From Agromyces humatus (GTDB lineage: Bacteria > Actinomycetota > Actinomycetes > Actinomycetales > Microbacteriaceae), in the NCBI RefSeq assembly GCF_021228295.1, contig NZ_JAJQPD010000002.1, positions 186,001-250,000 of the forward strand: a stretch of DNA of 64,000 nt. Reading direction: 5' to 3'. The position numbers and the translations under genes are program-made. This document shows positions 34,763 through 44,003 of the stretch, piece by piece. The notes below the pieces were generated by a model. The model had not been told where the DNA came from and did no database searches. It worked only from the letters and a program-made list of their open reading frames with translations. Positions within the stretch are counted from its first letter, which is position 1, and every line of letters starts with the position of its first letter.

Positions 34763-35857
34763 TCACGGTCGCCCGCTGCCTCGACGCCCGCGCGCGGCCA
34801 CGGTGTCGCGCATGAGCGCGAACAGGCGGTCGGCCGACGCGGACCAGTTGTACGTGGCCGCCGTCTCGACCGACGCGACCGACCGCCGCTCCCACTCGCC
34901 CTCGCGCTCGAGCGACCCCAGCGCCGAGACGAGCGAATCGGGGCTGTCGGGATCGAAGTACAGCGCCGCACGCCCGCCGATCTCGCGGAAGATCGGGATG
35001 TCGCTGACAACCACCGGCGTTCCGAGGCGCATCGCCTCGACGAGCGGGATGCCGAAGCCCTCGGCCTTCGACGCGTGCACGAGGGCCGTGGCACCGGCGA
35101 GCAGCTCGGCGTAGGCGGAATCGGTCACGCCGTCATGGAAGACGAGCCGCGCCTGCGGTGCGAGTCGCGTGAGGCGCTCGCGCTCGGCCTGACCGATGCG
35201 ACTCAGCAGGTGCAGTTCGTGGTCCGGCAAGGCGGCGACGGCTCGCACGAGCGTATCGACGTTCTTGTAGGGCATGTACGAACCCATGTACACGAGCCGG
35301 TTGCCGGCGGGTCGCACGCGCGGCAGGGCGGCCACACCGAGGTCGTCCGCCGCGTTCGGCACGACGATCACCGGCCGGTCGGTGAGGTGGTGTTCGCGAA
35401 TGAGCCCGGCGGTCGTCTGCGAGACCGTGACGACGGCGTCGGCCCGATTCAGGAGCATCCGCTGGGGCCACCAGGCGAGGTGGTAGAGCCGCCAGAGCAG
35501 TCGCACCGGTGCCGGCAGGTCACGCGGTGGAGTGCGGTTCTCGTAGTAGATGAGGTCGTGCAGGGTCAGTAGCAGCTTGTAGTCGCGACCCCACGACCCC
35601 ATGGTCTGCATCGGCGTGAACACGATGTCGGGCCGCAGCTTCTTGACCTGCAGCGCGACGAGCGGCTCACGGATGCTCGTCGGCCCGGTCACGAGCTGCC
35701 ACGGCAAGGGCGGAAGCATGTCGAGCTGGCGGTGGTCGCTGACGAGCATGGTGAGCGGATGCCGCTTCGCGAGCTCGGCGACGATGCCCGCGGTGAATCG
35801 GCTGATGCCGTCGTGCTGCCCGATGCGGGTGTAGCGGCAGTCGACGACGATCCTCAC
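34763..35857 (-). CDS. GT4 family glycosyltransferase
   Basis: A 364-residue GT-B glycosyltransferase: N-terminal MRIVVDCRYTRIGQHDGISR, central VVTVSQTTAGLIREH and VPNAADD, and the nucleotide-sugar site HASKAEGFGIPLVEAMRLGT (E-x7-E type). No transmembrane segment is evident. Likely substrates are an envelope or exported glycan, as with mannosyltransferases of this type. Its start overlaps the stop of the alpha/beta hydrolase gene (ATGA), so the two are co-translated. Confidence 0.9.
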   Translation of the reverse strand: MRIVVDCRYTRIGQHDGISRFTAGIVAELAKRHPLTMLVSDHRQLDMLPPLPWQLVTGPTSIREPLVALQVKKLRPDIVFTPMQTMGSWGRDYKLLLTLHDLIYYENRTPPRDLPAPVRLLWRLYHLAWWPQRMLLNRADAVVTVSQTTAGLIREHHLTDRPVIVVPNAADDLGVAALPRVRPAGNRLVYMGSYMPYKNVDTLVRAVAALPDHELHLLSRIGQAERERLTRLAPQARLVFHDGVTDSAYAELLAGATALVHASKAEGFGIPLVEAMRLGTPVVVSDIPIFREIGGRAALYFDPDSPDSLVSALGSLEREGEWERRSVASVETAATYNWSASADRLFALMRDTVAARGRRGSGRP

Positions 35858-36747
35858 GCGGGCGCCTCTTCGCGCAGGAACCGCAGGATGCGGGCGGCCG
35901 CGTCGCCGGGCGTCTCGTAGTGGATGAGGTGGCCGACCTCTGGGATGACCTCGAGCTTCGCGTCGGGGAACCGGGTCGCCAGCCGGTGCTGCGCATCGAG
36001 CGGGGTGACGTCGTCGCGCTCGGCGGCGACGAGCAGCGTGGGTACGTGGATGTCGGCGGCGTACTCGCTGACGTCGTGGCTGACCGAGGCGCGGAACGCC
36101 TCGAGCACGGCGTCGCGGTCGCCGAACGCCGAGAAGTAGCGGTCGTGCTGGTCGTGGATCCAGCGGCGCAGTGATTTCTGTCGGGTCTTGGCCATCGTGA
36201 CGCTCATGACGCGCACGATCGCACCGTTGGCGAGCAGCGCGTAGCCGGCACGCTCGGGCAGGGCCGCGGCGGTGCGGTAGTAGAGCACCGCGAGCCGGGT
36301 CATGATGCCGCGGGGGCCCTCGAGCGCGGGAGCGCCGATGGGGTTCACGAGCACGAGCCGCTCGGGAGCGAGGCCGCGAGCGACCGCGGCCGATGACACG
36401 ATCGACCCGAACGAGTGGCCGAGCAGGTCATAGTGGCCGTCGAGGCCGATGGCGCTGATGAACGCGGCCAGCCAGTCGGCATAGGCGTCGATGTCGTGGG
36501 GCCGCGCGGCGAAGGTCGCGGATTCGCCGAAGCCCGGCAGGTCGGGCGAGATGATGCGGTAGCCGGGCAGCTGGGCCACGACCGGCTCGAGTCCGTGGTG
36601 GTCGCCGCGGAAGCCGTGCACCAGCACGAGCGCCGGGGCGTCGGCCTCGCCGTACTCCCACCACGCGGTCTCGGTGCCCTCGACGTCGACACGGTGCGCC
36701 CGAACGGGGATGCGAGCGAGCTGCTCGGCGTACGGGGAGGCGATCAT
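35854..36747 (-). CDS. Alpha/beta-fold hydrolase
   Basis: A 297-residue hydrolase with the oxyanion segment VHGFRGDHHG, nucleophile Ser in LLGHSFGSIV, catalytic Asp in AAERDDVTPLD and His in PEVGHLIHYE. The lid (residues 150-205) is helical and basic. ATG 36747 is chosen because TAGAAT lies 7 nt before it and overlaps the upstream in-frame ATG at 36756, which would therefore not be transcribed. Coupled to the GT4 gene. Substrate unknown. Confidence 0.88.
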   Translation of the reverse strand: MIASPYAEQLARIPVRAHRVDVEGTETAWWEYGEADAPALVLVHGFRGDHHGLEPVVAQLPGYRIISPDLPGFGESATFAARPHDIDAYADWLAAFISAIGLDGHYDLLGHSFGSIVSSAAVARGLAPERLVLVNPIGAPALEGPRGIMTRLAVLYYRTAAALPERAGYALLANGAIVRVMSVTMAKTRQKSLRRWIHDQHDRYFSAFGDRDAVLEAFRASVSHDVSEYAADIHVPTLLVAAERDDVTPLDAQHRLATRFPDAKLEVIPEVGHLIHYETPGDAAARILRFLREEAPA

Positions 36748-36754
36748 CCCAGCC

Positions 36755-36760
36755 ATTCTA
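36755..36760 (-). promoter_or_regulatory. -10 hexamer TAGAAT, decides start of alpha/beta hydrolase
   Basis: TAGAAT on the minus strand is 7 nt before ATG 36747 and covers part of the alternative ATG at 36756. Confidence 0.5.
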
Positions 36761-36850
36761 CGGGCGCGCCTTGGGCGGTTCCTGCGTGCGTTCGCGAACG
36801 GATGCCCCGGACACGCGTGCCTGCGCCGGGGCCATGACGGTGGGCGACCG

Positions 36851-36856
36851 TAGCCT
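36851..36856 (+). promoter_or_regulatory. -10 hexamer TAGCCT, leaderless start of exonuclease gene
   Basis: TAGCCT lies 6 nt before ATG 36863. Confidence 0.5.
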
Positions 36857-36862
36857 GACGCC

Positions 36863-37564
36863 ATGGATGACACGAACGCCGCCCGCTGGGCCGACACCCT
36901 CGCCGTCTTCGACCTCGAGACCACCGGAATCGATGTCGACTCGTGTCGCATCGTCACCGCCCACGTCGGGGTGTTGGGTGCCTCGGGCGAGGTGCTCGAG
37001 CGAAGAGAATGGATCGTCGACCCCGGCGTCGAGATTCCCACCGCCGCGTCGCTCATCCATGGCATCACCACCGAGCGCGCCCGCCTCGAGGGGCAACCGG
37101 CGCCGACGGCGGTGGCCGAGATCGTCGCCGCGCTCGCCGACGTCGCGATGCGGGGCCTGCCGATCGTCGCGTACAACGCGTCATACGACCTCACCCTGCT
37201 CGAACGCGAGGCCGTCCGCTACAGCATCGCTCCGCTGCCCGGCCCCGGGCCGGTCATCGACCCGCTCGTCATCGACAAGGCCGTCGATCGCTACCGGCGC
37301 GGCAAGCGCACCCTCACCGCGACTGCCGAGCACTACGGCGTGGCACTGCCCAACGCGCACGATGCCGGCGCCGATGCGGTCGCGGCGGGTCGCGTCGCGC
37401 AGGCCATCGCGCGCGCCCATCCCCAGCTCGCGGCCATCGCCGTCGCCGACCTGCATGCACGCCAGGTCGACTGGTGCCGCGAGCAGGCCGAGAGCTACCA
37501 GGCGTGGCGCCGCGCCAACGGCGAGCCCGAGTTCACGACCTCGGGCGCCTGGCCCGTGCGCTGA
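36863..37564 (+). CDS. DnaQ-like 3'-5' exonuclease (DEDDh)
   Basis: A 233-residue RNase T/DnaQ-fold exonuclease. Motif Exo I is FDLETTGID, Exo II lies at YNASYDLTLL (with the conserved Asp), and Exo III is HDAGADA (H-x4-D), giving the DEDDh set. Members act as polymerase III epsilon-like proofreaders or in DNA and RNA repair; without a clamp-binding or polymerase partner nearby the role is open. Confidence 0.92.
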   Translation: MDDTNAARWADTLAVFDLETTGIDVDSCRIVTAHVGVLGASGEVLERREWIVDPGVEIPTAASLIHGITTERARLEGQPAPTAVAEIVAALADVAMRGLPIVAYNASYDLTLLEREAVRYSIAPLPGPGPVIDPLVIDKAVDRYRRGKRTLTATAEHYGVALPNAHDAGADAVAAGRVAQAIARAHPQLAAIAVADLHARQVDWCREQAESYQAWRRANGEPEFTTSGAWPVR

Positions 37565-37700
37565 CTCGACCCGCAGTTCGCGGCATCCGCTCTGCCCCGC
37601 CCACGCCACCGTGTTCGCGATCGACACGCGAACTTTGGGGGCACCCCAACGCAGAGGAGCGCCCCAGGGGCAAGGTGGTCATGTACTGCGGACGCAACGA

Positions 37701-37728
37701 AGGGCGGGCGACCGAAGTCGCCCGCCCT
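37701..37728 (-). terminator. Terminator of rpmE2
   Basis: A perfect 12-bp stem AGGGCGGGCGAC / GTCGCCCGCCCT with a CGAA loop lies 15 nt beyond the rpmE2 stop. There is no strong T-tract. Confidence 0.75.
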
Positions 37729-37742
37729 CCGTGTGGCAGGAA

Positions 37743-37991
37743 CTACTTGCCGAAGTTCTTGAAGCGCTGGTTGAACTTCTCGACGCGGCCGGCCGAGTCC
37801 ATGATGCGCTGCTTGCCCGTGTAGAACGGGTGCGACTCGGACGAGATCTCGACGTCGATGACCGGGTAGGTCTCACCGTCGAGCTCGATCGTCTTGTCGC
37901 TCGTCGCGGTCGAGCGGGTCAGGAACGTGGCACCCGAAGCGAGGTCGCGGAAGACGATGGCGTTGTACTCGGGGTGGATGTCGGTCTTCAT
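37743..37991 (-). CDS. rpmE2: 50S ribosomal protein L31 type B
   Basis: An 82-residue ribosomal protein: MKTDIHPEY, the [18 protein letters not shown] segment, [20 protein letters not shown] and the end [10 protein letters not shown]. It is the zinc-free (type B, C-minus) form, lacking the CxxC ligands of type A L31, and substitutes for it when zinc is scarce. I see no clear Zur site upstream; TAAGAT at 38081-38086 is a possible -10. The ribosome site AAGGAAG precedes the ATG. Confidence 0.96.
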   Translation of the reverse strand: MKTDIHPEYNAIVFRDLASGATFLTRSTATSDKTIELDGETYPVIDVEISSESHPFYTGKQRIMDSAGRVEKFNQRFKNFGK

Positions 37992-38108
37992 GGAGACTTC
38001 CTTGGGATATCAGCGATCGGATGGTGGATACGACGACCTGCGCGCGCAGGAAAGTACTGCGGCCCTTGGGCCAGCTATCGATCTTAGCAGAATCGGCGGT
38101 GGTGCATG

Positions 38109-38903
38109 TCAGGCAGCGGCACGCGCGGCGAATCGGTTGTCGCGCTCGGTGAGCTCGATGGTCATGCCGAAGGTCTCCGTGAGGGTCTCGGAGGTGAGCG
38201 CCTCGTCGAGCGGGCCCGACGCCACGATGCCGCCGTCGGCGAGCAGCAGCGCGTGCGTGAAGCCAGAGGGGATCTCTTCGACGTGGTGCGTGACCATGAC
38301 GATCGCGGGTGACGACGCCGACGCGGCGTATCCGCCGAGCAGCCCGACGAGCTCTTCGCGAGCGCCGAGGTCGAGACTCGCCGCGGGCTCGTCGAGCAGC
38401 AGGAGTTCGGGGTCGGTCATCACCGATCGGGCGATCTGCACTCGCTTCTGCTCGCCGTCGGAGAGGCTGCCGAATCGGCGCCCGGCGAAGCCCTCGAGCC
38501 CCCACTCCTTGAGCACCCGCTCGGCACGGCGGGTGTCGATGCTCTCGTACTCCTCGTTCCAGCGCCCGGTGACCGAGTAGGCCGCCGTGAGCACGACATC
38601 GAGCACGGTTTCGTCACGCGGGATGCGGCGGGCCATCGCCGTCGACGCGAAGCCGATCATGGGGCGGAGCTCGAACACGTCGACCTTGCCGAGCGCCTCC
38701 TGCAGCACCTCGGCGGTACCGGAGGTCGGGTGCATCGCAGCGGCCGCGATCTGCAGGAGCGTGGTCTTGCCTGCACCATTGGGCCCGAGCACGACCCAGC
38801 GTTCGTCGGAGTCGACCTTCCAGCTCACCGAGTCGAGAATCGTGTTGCCATCGCGGATCACCGACACATCGTGGAACTGCAGGACCGTACTCGCACTCGA
38901 CAT
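38109..38903 (-). CDS. Single-domain ABC transporter ATPase
   Basis: A 264-residue ATP-binding cassette protein. Walker A is GPNGAGKTT, the signature is SLSDGEQKRV, Walker B LLLLDEPAASLD, and the H-loop His lies in VMVTHHVEE. No permease gene is adjacent, and the arrangement resembles orphan ATPases of the YlmA/ModF type. A TAGCAT hexamer is 7 nt upstream of the ATG. The transported or mechanical target is unknown. Confidence 0.9.
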   Translation of the reverse strand: MSSASTVLQFHDVSVIRDGNTILDSVSWKVDSDERWVVLGPNGAGKTTLLQIAAAAMHPTSGTAEVLQEALGKVDVFELRPMIGFASTAMARRIPRDETVLDVVLTAAYSVTGRWNEEYESIDTRRAERVLKEWGLEGFAGRRFGSLSDGEQKRVQIARSVMTDPELLLLDEPAASLDLGAREELVGLLGGYAASASSPAIVMVTHHVEEIPSGFTHALLLADGGIVASGPLDEALTSETLTETFGMTIELTERDNRFAARAAA

Positions 38904-38910
38904 GCGTCCA

Positions 38911-38916
38911 ATGCTA
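38911..38916 (-). promoter_or_regulatory. -10 hexamer TAGCAT, leaderless start of ABC ATPase
   Basis: TAGCAT lies 7 nt before ATG 38903 on the minus strand. Confidence 0.5.
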
Positions 38917-38954
38917 TCGGCAGGCGGAGACCCCGCTTGCGCGCCCGACGTCCC

Positions 38955-40142
38955 TCAGCGAGCGAGCACGCGCTCGTAGACCTCGATCGTGCGCGCCGCG
39001 ATCGCGTCCCAGGCGAAGTGCGTCTCGGCGCGTCGCCGGCCCGCCTGCCCCATGGCTCGGGCCCGCTCGGGGTCGGCGACGACTGCGGCGAGCGCGTCGG
39101 CGAGGTCACGCACGAATCGGTCGGGGTCGAGTGGGGTTCCGGTGCCGTCATCGGCCTGGTCGATCGGCACGAGCACACCGGTGACGCCGTCGTCGACGAC
39201 CTCGGGAATGCCACCGGTGGCGGTGCCGACGACCGGTGCACCGCACGCCATCGCCTCGAGGTTCACGATGCCGAGCGGCTCGTAGACCGACGGGCATACG
39301 AAGGCGGTCGCCGCCGTGAGGAGCGCGGTGAGCTCGGGTCGCGGCAGGTGACGGTCGATCCACACGACGCCGTCGCGCTCGGTGCGCAGCACCTCGACGA
39401 GCCCGGTGACCTCGGCCATGATCTCGTCGGTGTCTGGCGCCCCCGCGCAGAGCACGAGCTGCACCTCGGGCGGCAGCAACCGCGCCGCGCGCAACAGGTA
39501 GGGCAACCCCTTCTGGCGTGTGATACGACCCACGAACACGATCGAGGGGCGGTCAGGATCGACGCCGAGGGTGCGCACCGTGTCGGGGTCGTCGCTCGGA
39601 GCCCAGTCGGTCAGGTCGATGCCGTTGTACACGACCTCGACGCGCTCGGGATCGATCCGCGGATATGAGCGCAGGATGTCACGACGCATGCCCGCGCTCA
39701 CGGCGATGACCGCATCGGCGTCTTCGAAGGCGGTGCGTTCGACCCACGACGAGACTCGGTACCCGCCGCCGAGCTGTTCGGCCTTCCACGGCCGCAGCGG
39801 CTCGAGGCTGTGCGCGGTGACCACGTGCGGCATGCCGTGCAGGCGCTTCGCGCTGAACCCGGCGAAGTTCGCGTACCACGTGTGCGAGTGCACGACGTCG
39901 GCGCCGGCCGTGTCGCCGGCGATGAGCAGGTCGACGCCCATCGTCGCGAGCGCGACGTTCGCTCCCCCGAACTCGGCGGGTGTCGAATAGGCGGTCGTTG
40001 CCGCCTCGTCGCGAGGTGCGCCGAAGCACCGCACGTGCACGTCGATGTCACGGCGCAGCGCACGCACGAGTTCTGCCGCGTGCACGCCGGCACCCCCGTA
40101 GACCTCGGGTGGATACTCACGGGTGAGCAGGTCGATGCGCAT
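38955..40142 (-). CDS. glgA: Glycogen synthase, actinobacterial GT4 type (GlgA/GlgM)
   Basis: A 395-residue GT-B glucosyltransferase using ADP-glucose to extend alpha-1,4-glucan or, as shown for the mycobacterial homologue, to make maltose-1-phosphate. N-terminus RIDLLTREYPPEVYGGAGVH is characteristic, followed by HSHTWYANFAG, FVGRITRQKGLPYLL and the donor site CPSVYEPLGIVNLEAMACGAP. It is divergent from glgC, which makes its substrate, over 80 bp. Confidence 0.95.
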   Translation of the reverse strand: MRIDLLTREYPPEVYGGAGVHAAELVRALRRDIDVHVRCFGAPRDEAATTAYSTPAEFGGANVALATMGVDLLIAGDTAGADVVHSHTWYANFAGFSAKRLHGMPHVVTAHSLEPLRPWKAEQLGGGYRVSSWVERTAFEDADAVIAVSAGMRRDILRSYPRIDPERVEVVYNGIDLTDWAPSDDPDTVRTLGVDPDRPSIVFVGRITRQKGLPYLLRAARLLPPEVQLVLCAGAPDTDEIMAEVTGLVEVLRTERDGVVWIDRHLPRPELTALLTAATAFVCPSVYEPLGIVNLEAMACGAPVVGTATGGIPEVVDDGVTGVLVPIDQADDGTGTPLDPDRFVRDLADALAAVVADPERARAMGQAGRRRAETHFAWDAIAARTIEVYERVLAR

Positions 40143-40148
40143 ACGGCA

Positions 40149-40154
40149 ACGCTA
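40149..40154 (-). promoter_or_regulatory. -10 hexamer TAGCGT, leaderless start of glgA
   Basis: TAGCGT lies 6 nt before the glgA ATG at 40142. Confidence 0.5.
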
Positions 40155-40210
40155 GCGCAGGGGCATCCGACATGGACGTCATCGAAAGCCGGAATCGCGC
40201 GGCGCGTGGG

Positions 40211-40216
40211 TAGGGT
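40211..40216 (+). promoter_or_regulatory. -10 hexamer TAGGGT, leaderless start of glgC
   Basis: TAGGGT lies 6 nt before the glgC ATG at 40223. Confidence 0.5.
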
Positions 40217-40222
40217 TGGGGC

Positions 40223-41470
40223 ATGATGACGCGCAAGGTATTCGGCATCGTCCTCGCGGGCGGCGAAGGCAAGCGACTGATGCCCCTCACCGAAGATCGC
40301 GCCAAGCCCGCCGTGCCCTTCGGCGGGCAGTACCGTCTCATCGACTTCGCGCTCTCGAACCTGCTGAACTCGGGACTGCGCCAGATCGTCGTGCTCACCC
40401 AGTACAAGTCGCACAGCCTCGACCGTCATGTCTCGCAGACCTGGCGCATGGATGGCATGCTCGGGTCGTACGTGGCGTCGGTGCCCGCGCAGCAGCGACT
40501 CGGCAAGCGCTGGTTCTCCGGCTCGGCCGACGCGATCCTGCAGAGCCTCAACCTCATCTACGACGAGCAGCCCGACATCATCGTCGTCGTCGGCGCCGAC
40601 CACGTCTACCGCATGGACTTCAGCCAGATGATCCAGGCGCACATCGATTCGGGTGCCGCCGCAACGGTCGCCGCGATCCGCCAGCCCATCTCGCTCGCCG
40701 ACCAGTTCGGCGTCATCGAGGTCGACGCGAAGGATCCCACCCGTATCCACCAGTTCCTCGAGAAGCCGAAGGACCCGGTCGGCCTGCCCGACTCCCCCAA
40801 AGAGGTGCTCGCCTCGATGGGCAACTACGTCTTCGACGCCGACGCCCTCATCGACGCGGTGCTGCGCGACGGCGAGCGGACGGACTCCAGCCACGACATG
40901 GGCGGCGACATCATCCCCGCGTTCGTGGCCGATGGCAAGGCGGGCGTGTACGACCTGCAGAACAACGACGTGCCCGGCTCGACCGATCGCGACCGCTACT
41001 ACTGGCGCGACGTGGGAACGATCGACTCGTTCTTCGAGGCGCATCAAGACCTCATCTCGGTGCTGCCGGTCTTCAACCTCTACAACCGCGAGTGGCCGAT
41101 CTTCAGCCAGCAGTTGAACTCGCCGCCCGCGAAGTTCACCCGTGATGCTCGCGGCTCGCTCGGAACGGTCATCGACTCGATCGTCTCGCTCGGCTCGGTC
41201 ATCTCGGGCGCGCACGTCGAGCGCAGCGTGCTGGGGCCGTGGGCCATCGTCGGCTCGGGTGCCCACGTCGCCGACTCCATCCTGTTCGACCGCGCCCGCA
41301 TCGAGGCCGGCGCGACCGTGCAGCGCGCCATCCTCGATAAAGAGGTCGTCGTCGAGGCAGGCGCGCACATCGGCGTCGATCGCGACGAAGACGTCGCGCG
41401 CGGTTTCATCGTGACCGACAGCGGTATCACGGTGGTCGGCAAGGGTTCCCGGGTCCGGTCGCTGTCGTGA
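40223..41470 (+). CDS. glgC: Glucose-1-phosphate adenylyltransferase
   Basis: A 415-residue ADP-glucose pyrophosphorylase, the committed step of glycogen synthesis. N-terminal nucleotidyltransferase motif [20 protein letters not shown], then [40 protein letters not shown] and EKPKDPVG; the C-terminal half is a left-handed beta-helix ([20 protein letters not shown]). ATG-ATG at 40223 and 40226. The stop overlaps serB by 4 nt (GTGA), an unusual partnership. Confidence 0.97.
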   Translation: MMTRKVFGIVLAGGEGKRLMPLTEDRAKPAVPFGGQYRLIDFALSNLLNSGLRQIVVLTQYKSHSLDRHVSQTWRMDGMLGSYVASVPAQQRLGKRWFSGSADAILQSLNLIYDEQPDIIVVVGADHVYRMDFSQMIQAHIDSGAAATVAAIRQPISLADQFGVIEVDAKDPTRIHQFLEKPKDPVGLPDSPKEVLASMGNYVFDADALIDAVLRDGERTDSSHDMGGDIIPAFVADGKAGVYDLQNNDVPGSTDRDRYYWRDVGTIDSFFEAHQDLISVLPVFNLYNREWPIFSQQLNSPPAKFTRDARGSLGTVIDSIVSLGSVISGAHVERSVLGPWAIVGSGAHVADSILFDRARIEAGATVQRAILDKEVVVEAGAHIGVDRDEDVARGFIVTDSGITVVGKGSRVRSLS

Positions 41471-42129
41471 CGGTCGACGCCGCCGGCCGCTCGCGCGGCC
41501 CGCTCGTCGTGCTCGACGCCGATTCGACGCTCATCCGCGAGGAGGCCATCGAACTGCTCGCCGACGCTGCCGGAAGCCTCGAGCTCGTCACCGAAGTCAC
41601 TGAGCGCGCGATGCGCGGCGAACTCGACTTCGCCGAGAGCCTGCGCGAGCGCGTCGCGACGCTCGCCGGCCTCGACGTCACGGTGTTCGAATCGGCACGT
41701 GCCCGCATGACCCCGACTCCCGGGGTGCAAGAGCTCATCGATGGCGTGCACGCGGCCGGGGGTCGGGTGGGCGTCGTCTCCGGGGGGTTCCACGAGCTGC
41801 TCGACCCGCTCGCACAGCAGCTCGGCCTCGACTTCTGCCGCGCAAATCGGCTCCAGACCGCAGACGGCCGACTCACCGGGCGGGTCGACGGCGACATCGT
41901 CGATGCGCGCGCGAAGGCCGCGGCTCTCGAGCAGTGGGCTGCAGCGAGCGGCATCGCGCTCGCGCGCACCGCCGCCGTCGGCGACGGCGCGAACGACCTG
42001 CAGATGCTCGGGGTCGCAGCGCTCGGCGTCGCGTTCTGCGCGAAGCCCGTCGTGCGCGAGCAGGCGGATGTCGCGATCGACACCCCCGATCTCAGCGCTG
42101 TGCTGCCGCTGCTCGGCCTGCGCGGCTGA
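41467..42129 (+). CDS. serB: Phosphoserine phosphatase
   Basis: A 220-residue HAD-superfamily enzyme for the last step of serine synthesis. The catalytic D-x-D-S-T is in [13 protein letters not shown] (residues 15-27), motif II Ser in [12 protein letters not shown], and motif III/IV in [13 protein letters not shown]. There is no N-terminal ACT domain. The GTG start overlaps the glgC stop, so expression is coupled to glycogen synthesis. Confidence 0.95.
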   Translation: MTVDAAGRSRGPLVVLDADSTLIREEAIELLADAAGSLELVTEVTERAMRGELDFAESLRERVATLAGLDVTVFESARARMTPTPGVQELIDGVHAAGGRVGVVSGGFHELLDPLAQQLGLDFCRANRLQTADGRLTGRVDGDIVDARAKAAALEQWAAASGIALARTAAVGDGANDLQMLGVAALGVAFCAKPVVREQADVAIDTPDLSAVLPLLGLRG

Positions 42130-42202
42130 CGGGATCGACCGCAGTTCCACGGACCCCGCTGGGAGCTTGCTCCGAACCCCGACCGCGACGCCCGACCGGT
42201 CG

Positions 42203-42208
42203 TAACAT
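42203..42208 (+). promoter_or_regulatory. -10 hexamer TAACAT, leaderless start of propeller protein
   Basis: TAACAT lies 7 nt before ATG 42216 and overlaps an upstream in-frame ATG at 42207. Confidence 0.45.
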
Positions 42209-42215
42209 GTGGTCC

Positions 42216-43166
42216 ATGTCCGGTCGCATCGTCGCACGTACATTCGCCGCCGCCGCACTCGTCGGGCTCTTCGCCGTCGGAGCGGCCGGCACCGCACAGG
42301 CAGCGAGCGCGCCGCCCGGAGGAGGCGCGGTCGAAGACCTGATCGAGCTGCCCGACGGATTCCAGCCCGAGGGCATCGCGATCGGCAAGGGCCCCACCGG
42401 CTACGTCGGCTCGCTGGCCGACGGCGACGTCTACGTGTTCGATCTGCGCACCGGTGCCGAGATCACCACGTTCGAGGGCACCGGCACGCCGTCGGTCGGT
42501 CTCAAGCTCGACCAGCGAGGTCGCCTGTTCATCTCGGGCGGACCCACGGGAGCGGCTCGCGTGGTCGATACCGCGACCGGAGACCTGCTGAAGACTCTTC
42601 AGCTCACGACCGGCCCGGCCTTCATCAACGATGTGGTGCTGACCCGTGACGGCGCCTGGTTCACGAACAGCTTCGCCGCCGAACTGTACCTCGTGCCGCT
42701 CGGGCCCGCAGGCGAACTGCCCGATGCCTCGGACATCGTGACGCTGCCGCTCACGGGCGACTGGGTGCAGCAGCCGGGGTTCAACGCCAACGGCATCGCC
42801 GAGACGCCTGACCACCAGGCGCTGCTCGTCATCCAGTCGTCGACCGCCACGCTCTTCCGCGTGGACCCCGAGACCGGGGAGGCCACCGCAGTCGATCTCG
42901 GCGGCGCGGCGCTGACCGCCGGTGACGGCCTGCTCGTGGTGGGGCGAACGCTCTACGTGGTGCAGAACCAGCTCAACACCGTCGCGGTCGTGCAGTTGGC
43001 ACCCGACGGCACGAGCGGCACGCTCGTGGACCAGCTGACGAACCCGGACTTCCGGGTGCCGACCACGATCGCGCGATTCGGCAACAGCCTGTTCCTGCCG
43101 AACGCCCGTTTCGGCACACCACCGACGCCCGACACCGAGTACGAGGTGGTGCGCGTCGACCGCTGA
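42216..43166 (+). CDS. Secreted SMP-30/NHL-type beta-propeller protein
   Basis: A 316-residue secreted protein. Signal peptide MSGRIVARTFAAAALVGLFA with an AQA-AS cleavage site, followed by a six-bladed propeller of the SMP-30/gluconolactonase or NHL type: LPDGFQPEGIAIGKGPTGYV, VGLKLDQRGRLFISGGPTG, FINDVVLTRDGAWFTNSF, GFNANGIAETPDHQALLV. The N-D and N-G-I positions fit metal-binding sites of lactonases. Substrate unknown. Confidence 0.85.
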   Translation: MSGRIVARTFAAAALVGLFAVGAAGTAQAASAPPGGGAVEDLIELPDGFQPEGIAIGKGPTGYVGSLADGDVYVFDLRTGAEITTFEGTGTPSVGLKLDQRGRLFISGGPTGAARVVDTATGDLLKTLQLTTGPAFINDVVLTRDGAWFTNSFAAELYLVPLGPAGELPDASDIVTLPLTGDWVQQPGFNANGIAETPDHQALLVIQSSTATLFRVDPETGEATAVDLGGAALTAGDGLLVVGRTLYVVQNQLNTVAVVQLAPDGTSGTLVDQLTNPDFRVPTTIARFGNSLFLPNARFGTPPTPDTEYEVVRVDR

Positions 43167-43193
43167 GCGCGTCCGCGACGGCGAGGCCTCGGT

Positions 43194-43904
43194 CTAGTGC
43201 CCCATGCCGAGGCCGCCGTCGACCGGGATGACGGCGCCCGAGATGTAGCTCGCGTCGTCGCCCGCGAGCCACGTGACGACACGCGCCACCTCGGTGGGCG
43301 AGGCGTACCGGCCGAGCGGGATGCTCTTCTTGTACTCGGCCTGCTGCGTCTCTGAAAGCTCATCCGTCATGTCGGTCTCGATGAAACCCGGTGCGACGAC
43401 GTTCGTGGTGATGTTGCGCGCACCGAGTTCGCGGGTGAGCGAGCGCGCCATGCCGACGAGTCCGGCCTTCGACGACGAGTAGTTGACCTGGCCCGCCGAG
43501 CCGAAGAGCCCGACGACGCTCGAGATGAGCACGATGCGGCCGAACTTCGCCTTGAGCATTCCCTTCGATGCGCGCTTGATCACCCGGAAGGCGCCCGTGA
43601 GGTTGGTGTCGATCACGCTCGTGAACTCGTCTTCGCTCATGCGCAGCAGCAGCGTGTCGCGCGTGATGCCGGCGTTGGCGACGACGACCTCGACCGGGCC
43701 GAGTTCGGCCTCGATCTCGGTGAACGCCCGGTCGATCGACTCCGCGTCGGTGACGTCGGCGCGCACCGTGAGCGAGCCCGCGGGGCCCTCGCCCGAACGC
43801 GCGGTGACGGCCACCCGGTGACCCTGTGCGAGGAACTCGGTCGCGATCGCGTACCCGATTCCGCGGTTGCCGCCGGTCACGAGTACGGTGCGGCTCGTGG
43901 TCAT
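43194..43904 (-). CDS. fabG: 3-oxoacyl-ACP reductase FabG-like SDR
   Basis: A 236-residue short-chain dehydrogenase. NADPH-binding TGGNRGIG at residues 11-18, NAGITRD, the catalytic Ser in LISSVVGLFGSAG and Y-x3-K in NYSSSKAGLVG, then VAPGFIETDMTDEL. The sequence follows true FabG more closely than other SDRs. ATG follows a CGGAG ribosome site. It stands alone here, so a role in the fatty acid elongation cycle is inferred only from sequence. Confidence 0.9.
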   Translation of the reverse strand: MTTSRTVLVTGGNRGIGYAIATEFLAQGHRVAVTARSGEGPAGSLTVRADVTDAESIDRAFTEIEAELGPVEVVVANAGITRDTLLLRMSEDEFTSVIDTNLTGAFRVIKRASKGMLKAKFGRIVLISSVVGLFGSAGQVNYSSSKAGLVGMARSLTRELGARNITTNVVAPGFIETDMTDELSETQQAEYKKSIPLGRYASPTEVARVVTWLAGDDASYISGAVIPVDGGLGMGH

Positions 43905-44003
43905 GTCGGACTCCGTTCTGTGGGTGCGGCCGAATGGCCCGTTTCAGCATAGAGGCTCGCCGTTCGGGACATCCGCACCGCTCGAACGGACGTAGGCTTG
44001 AGG

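Noticed and set aside
37992-38108. Zur operator before the zinc-free L31 gene
   Set aside because: No palindrome resembling a Zur site was seen; only a possible TAAGAT -10 and a GGCCC/GGGCC hairpin.
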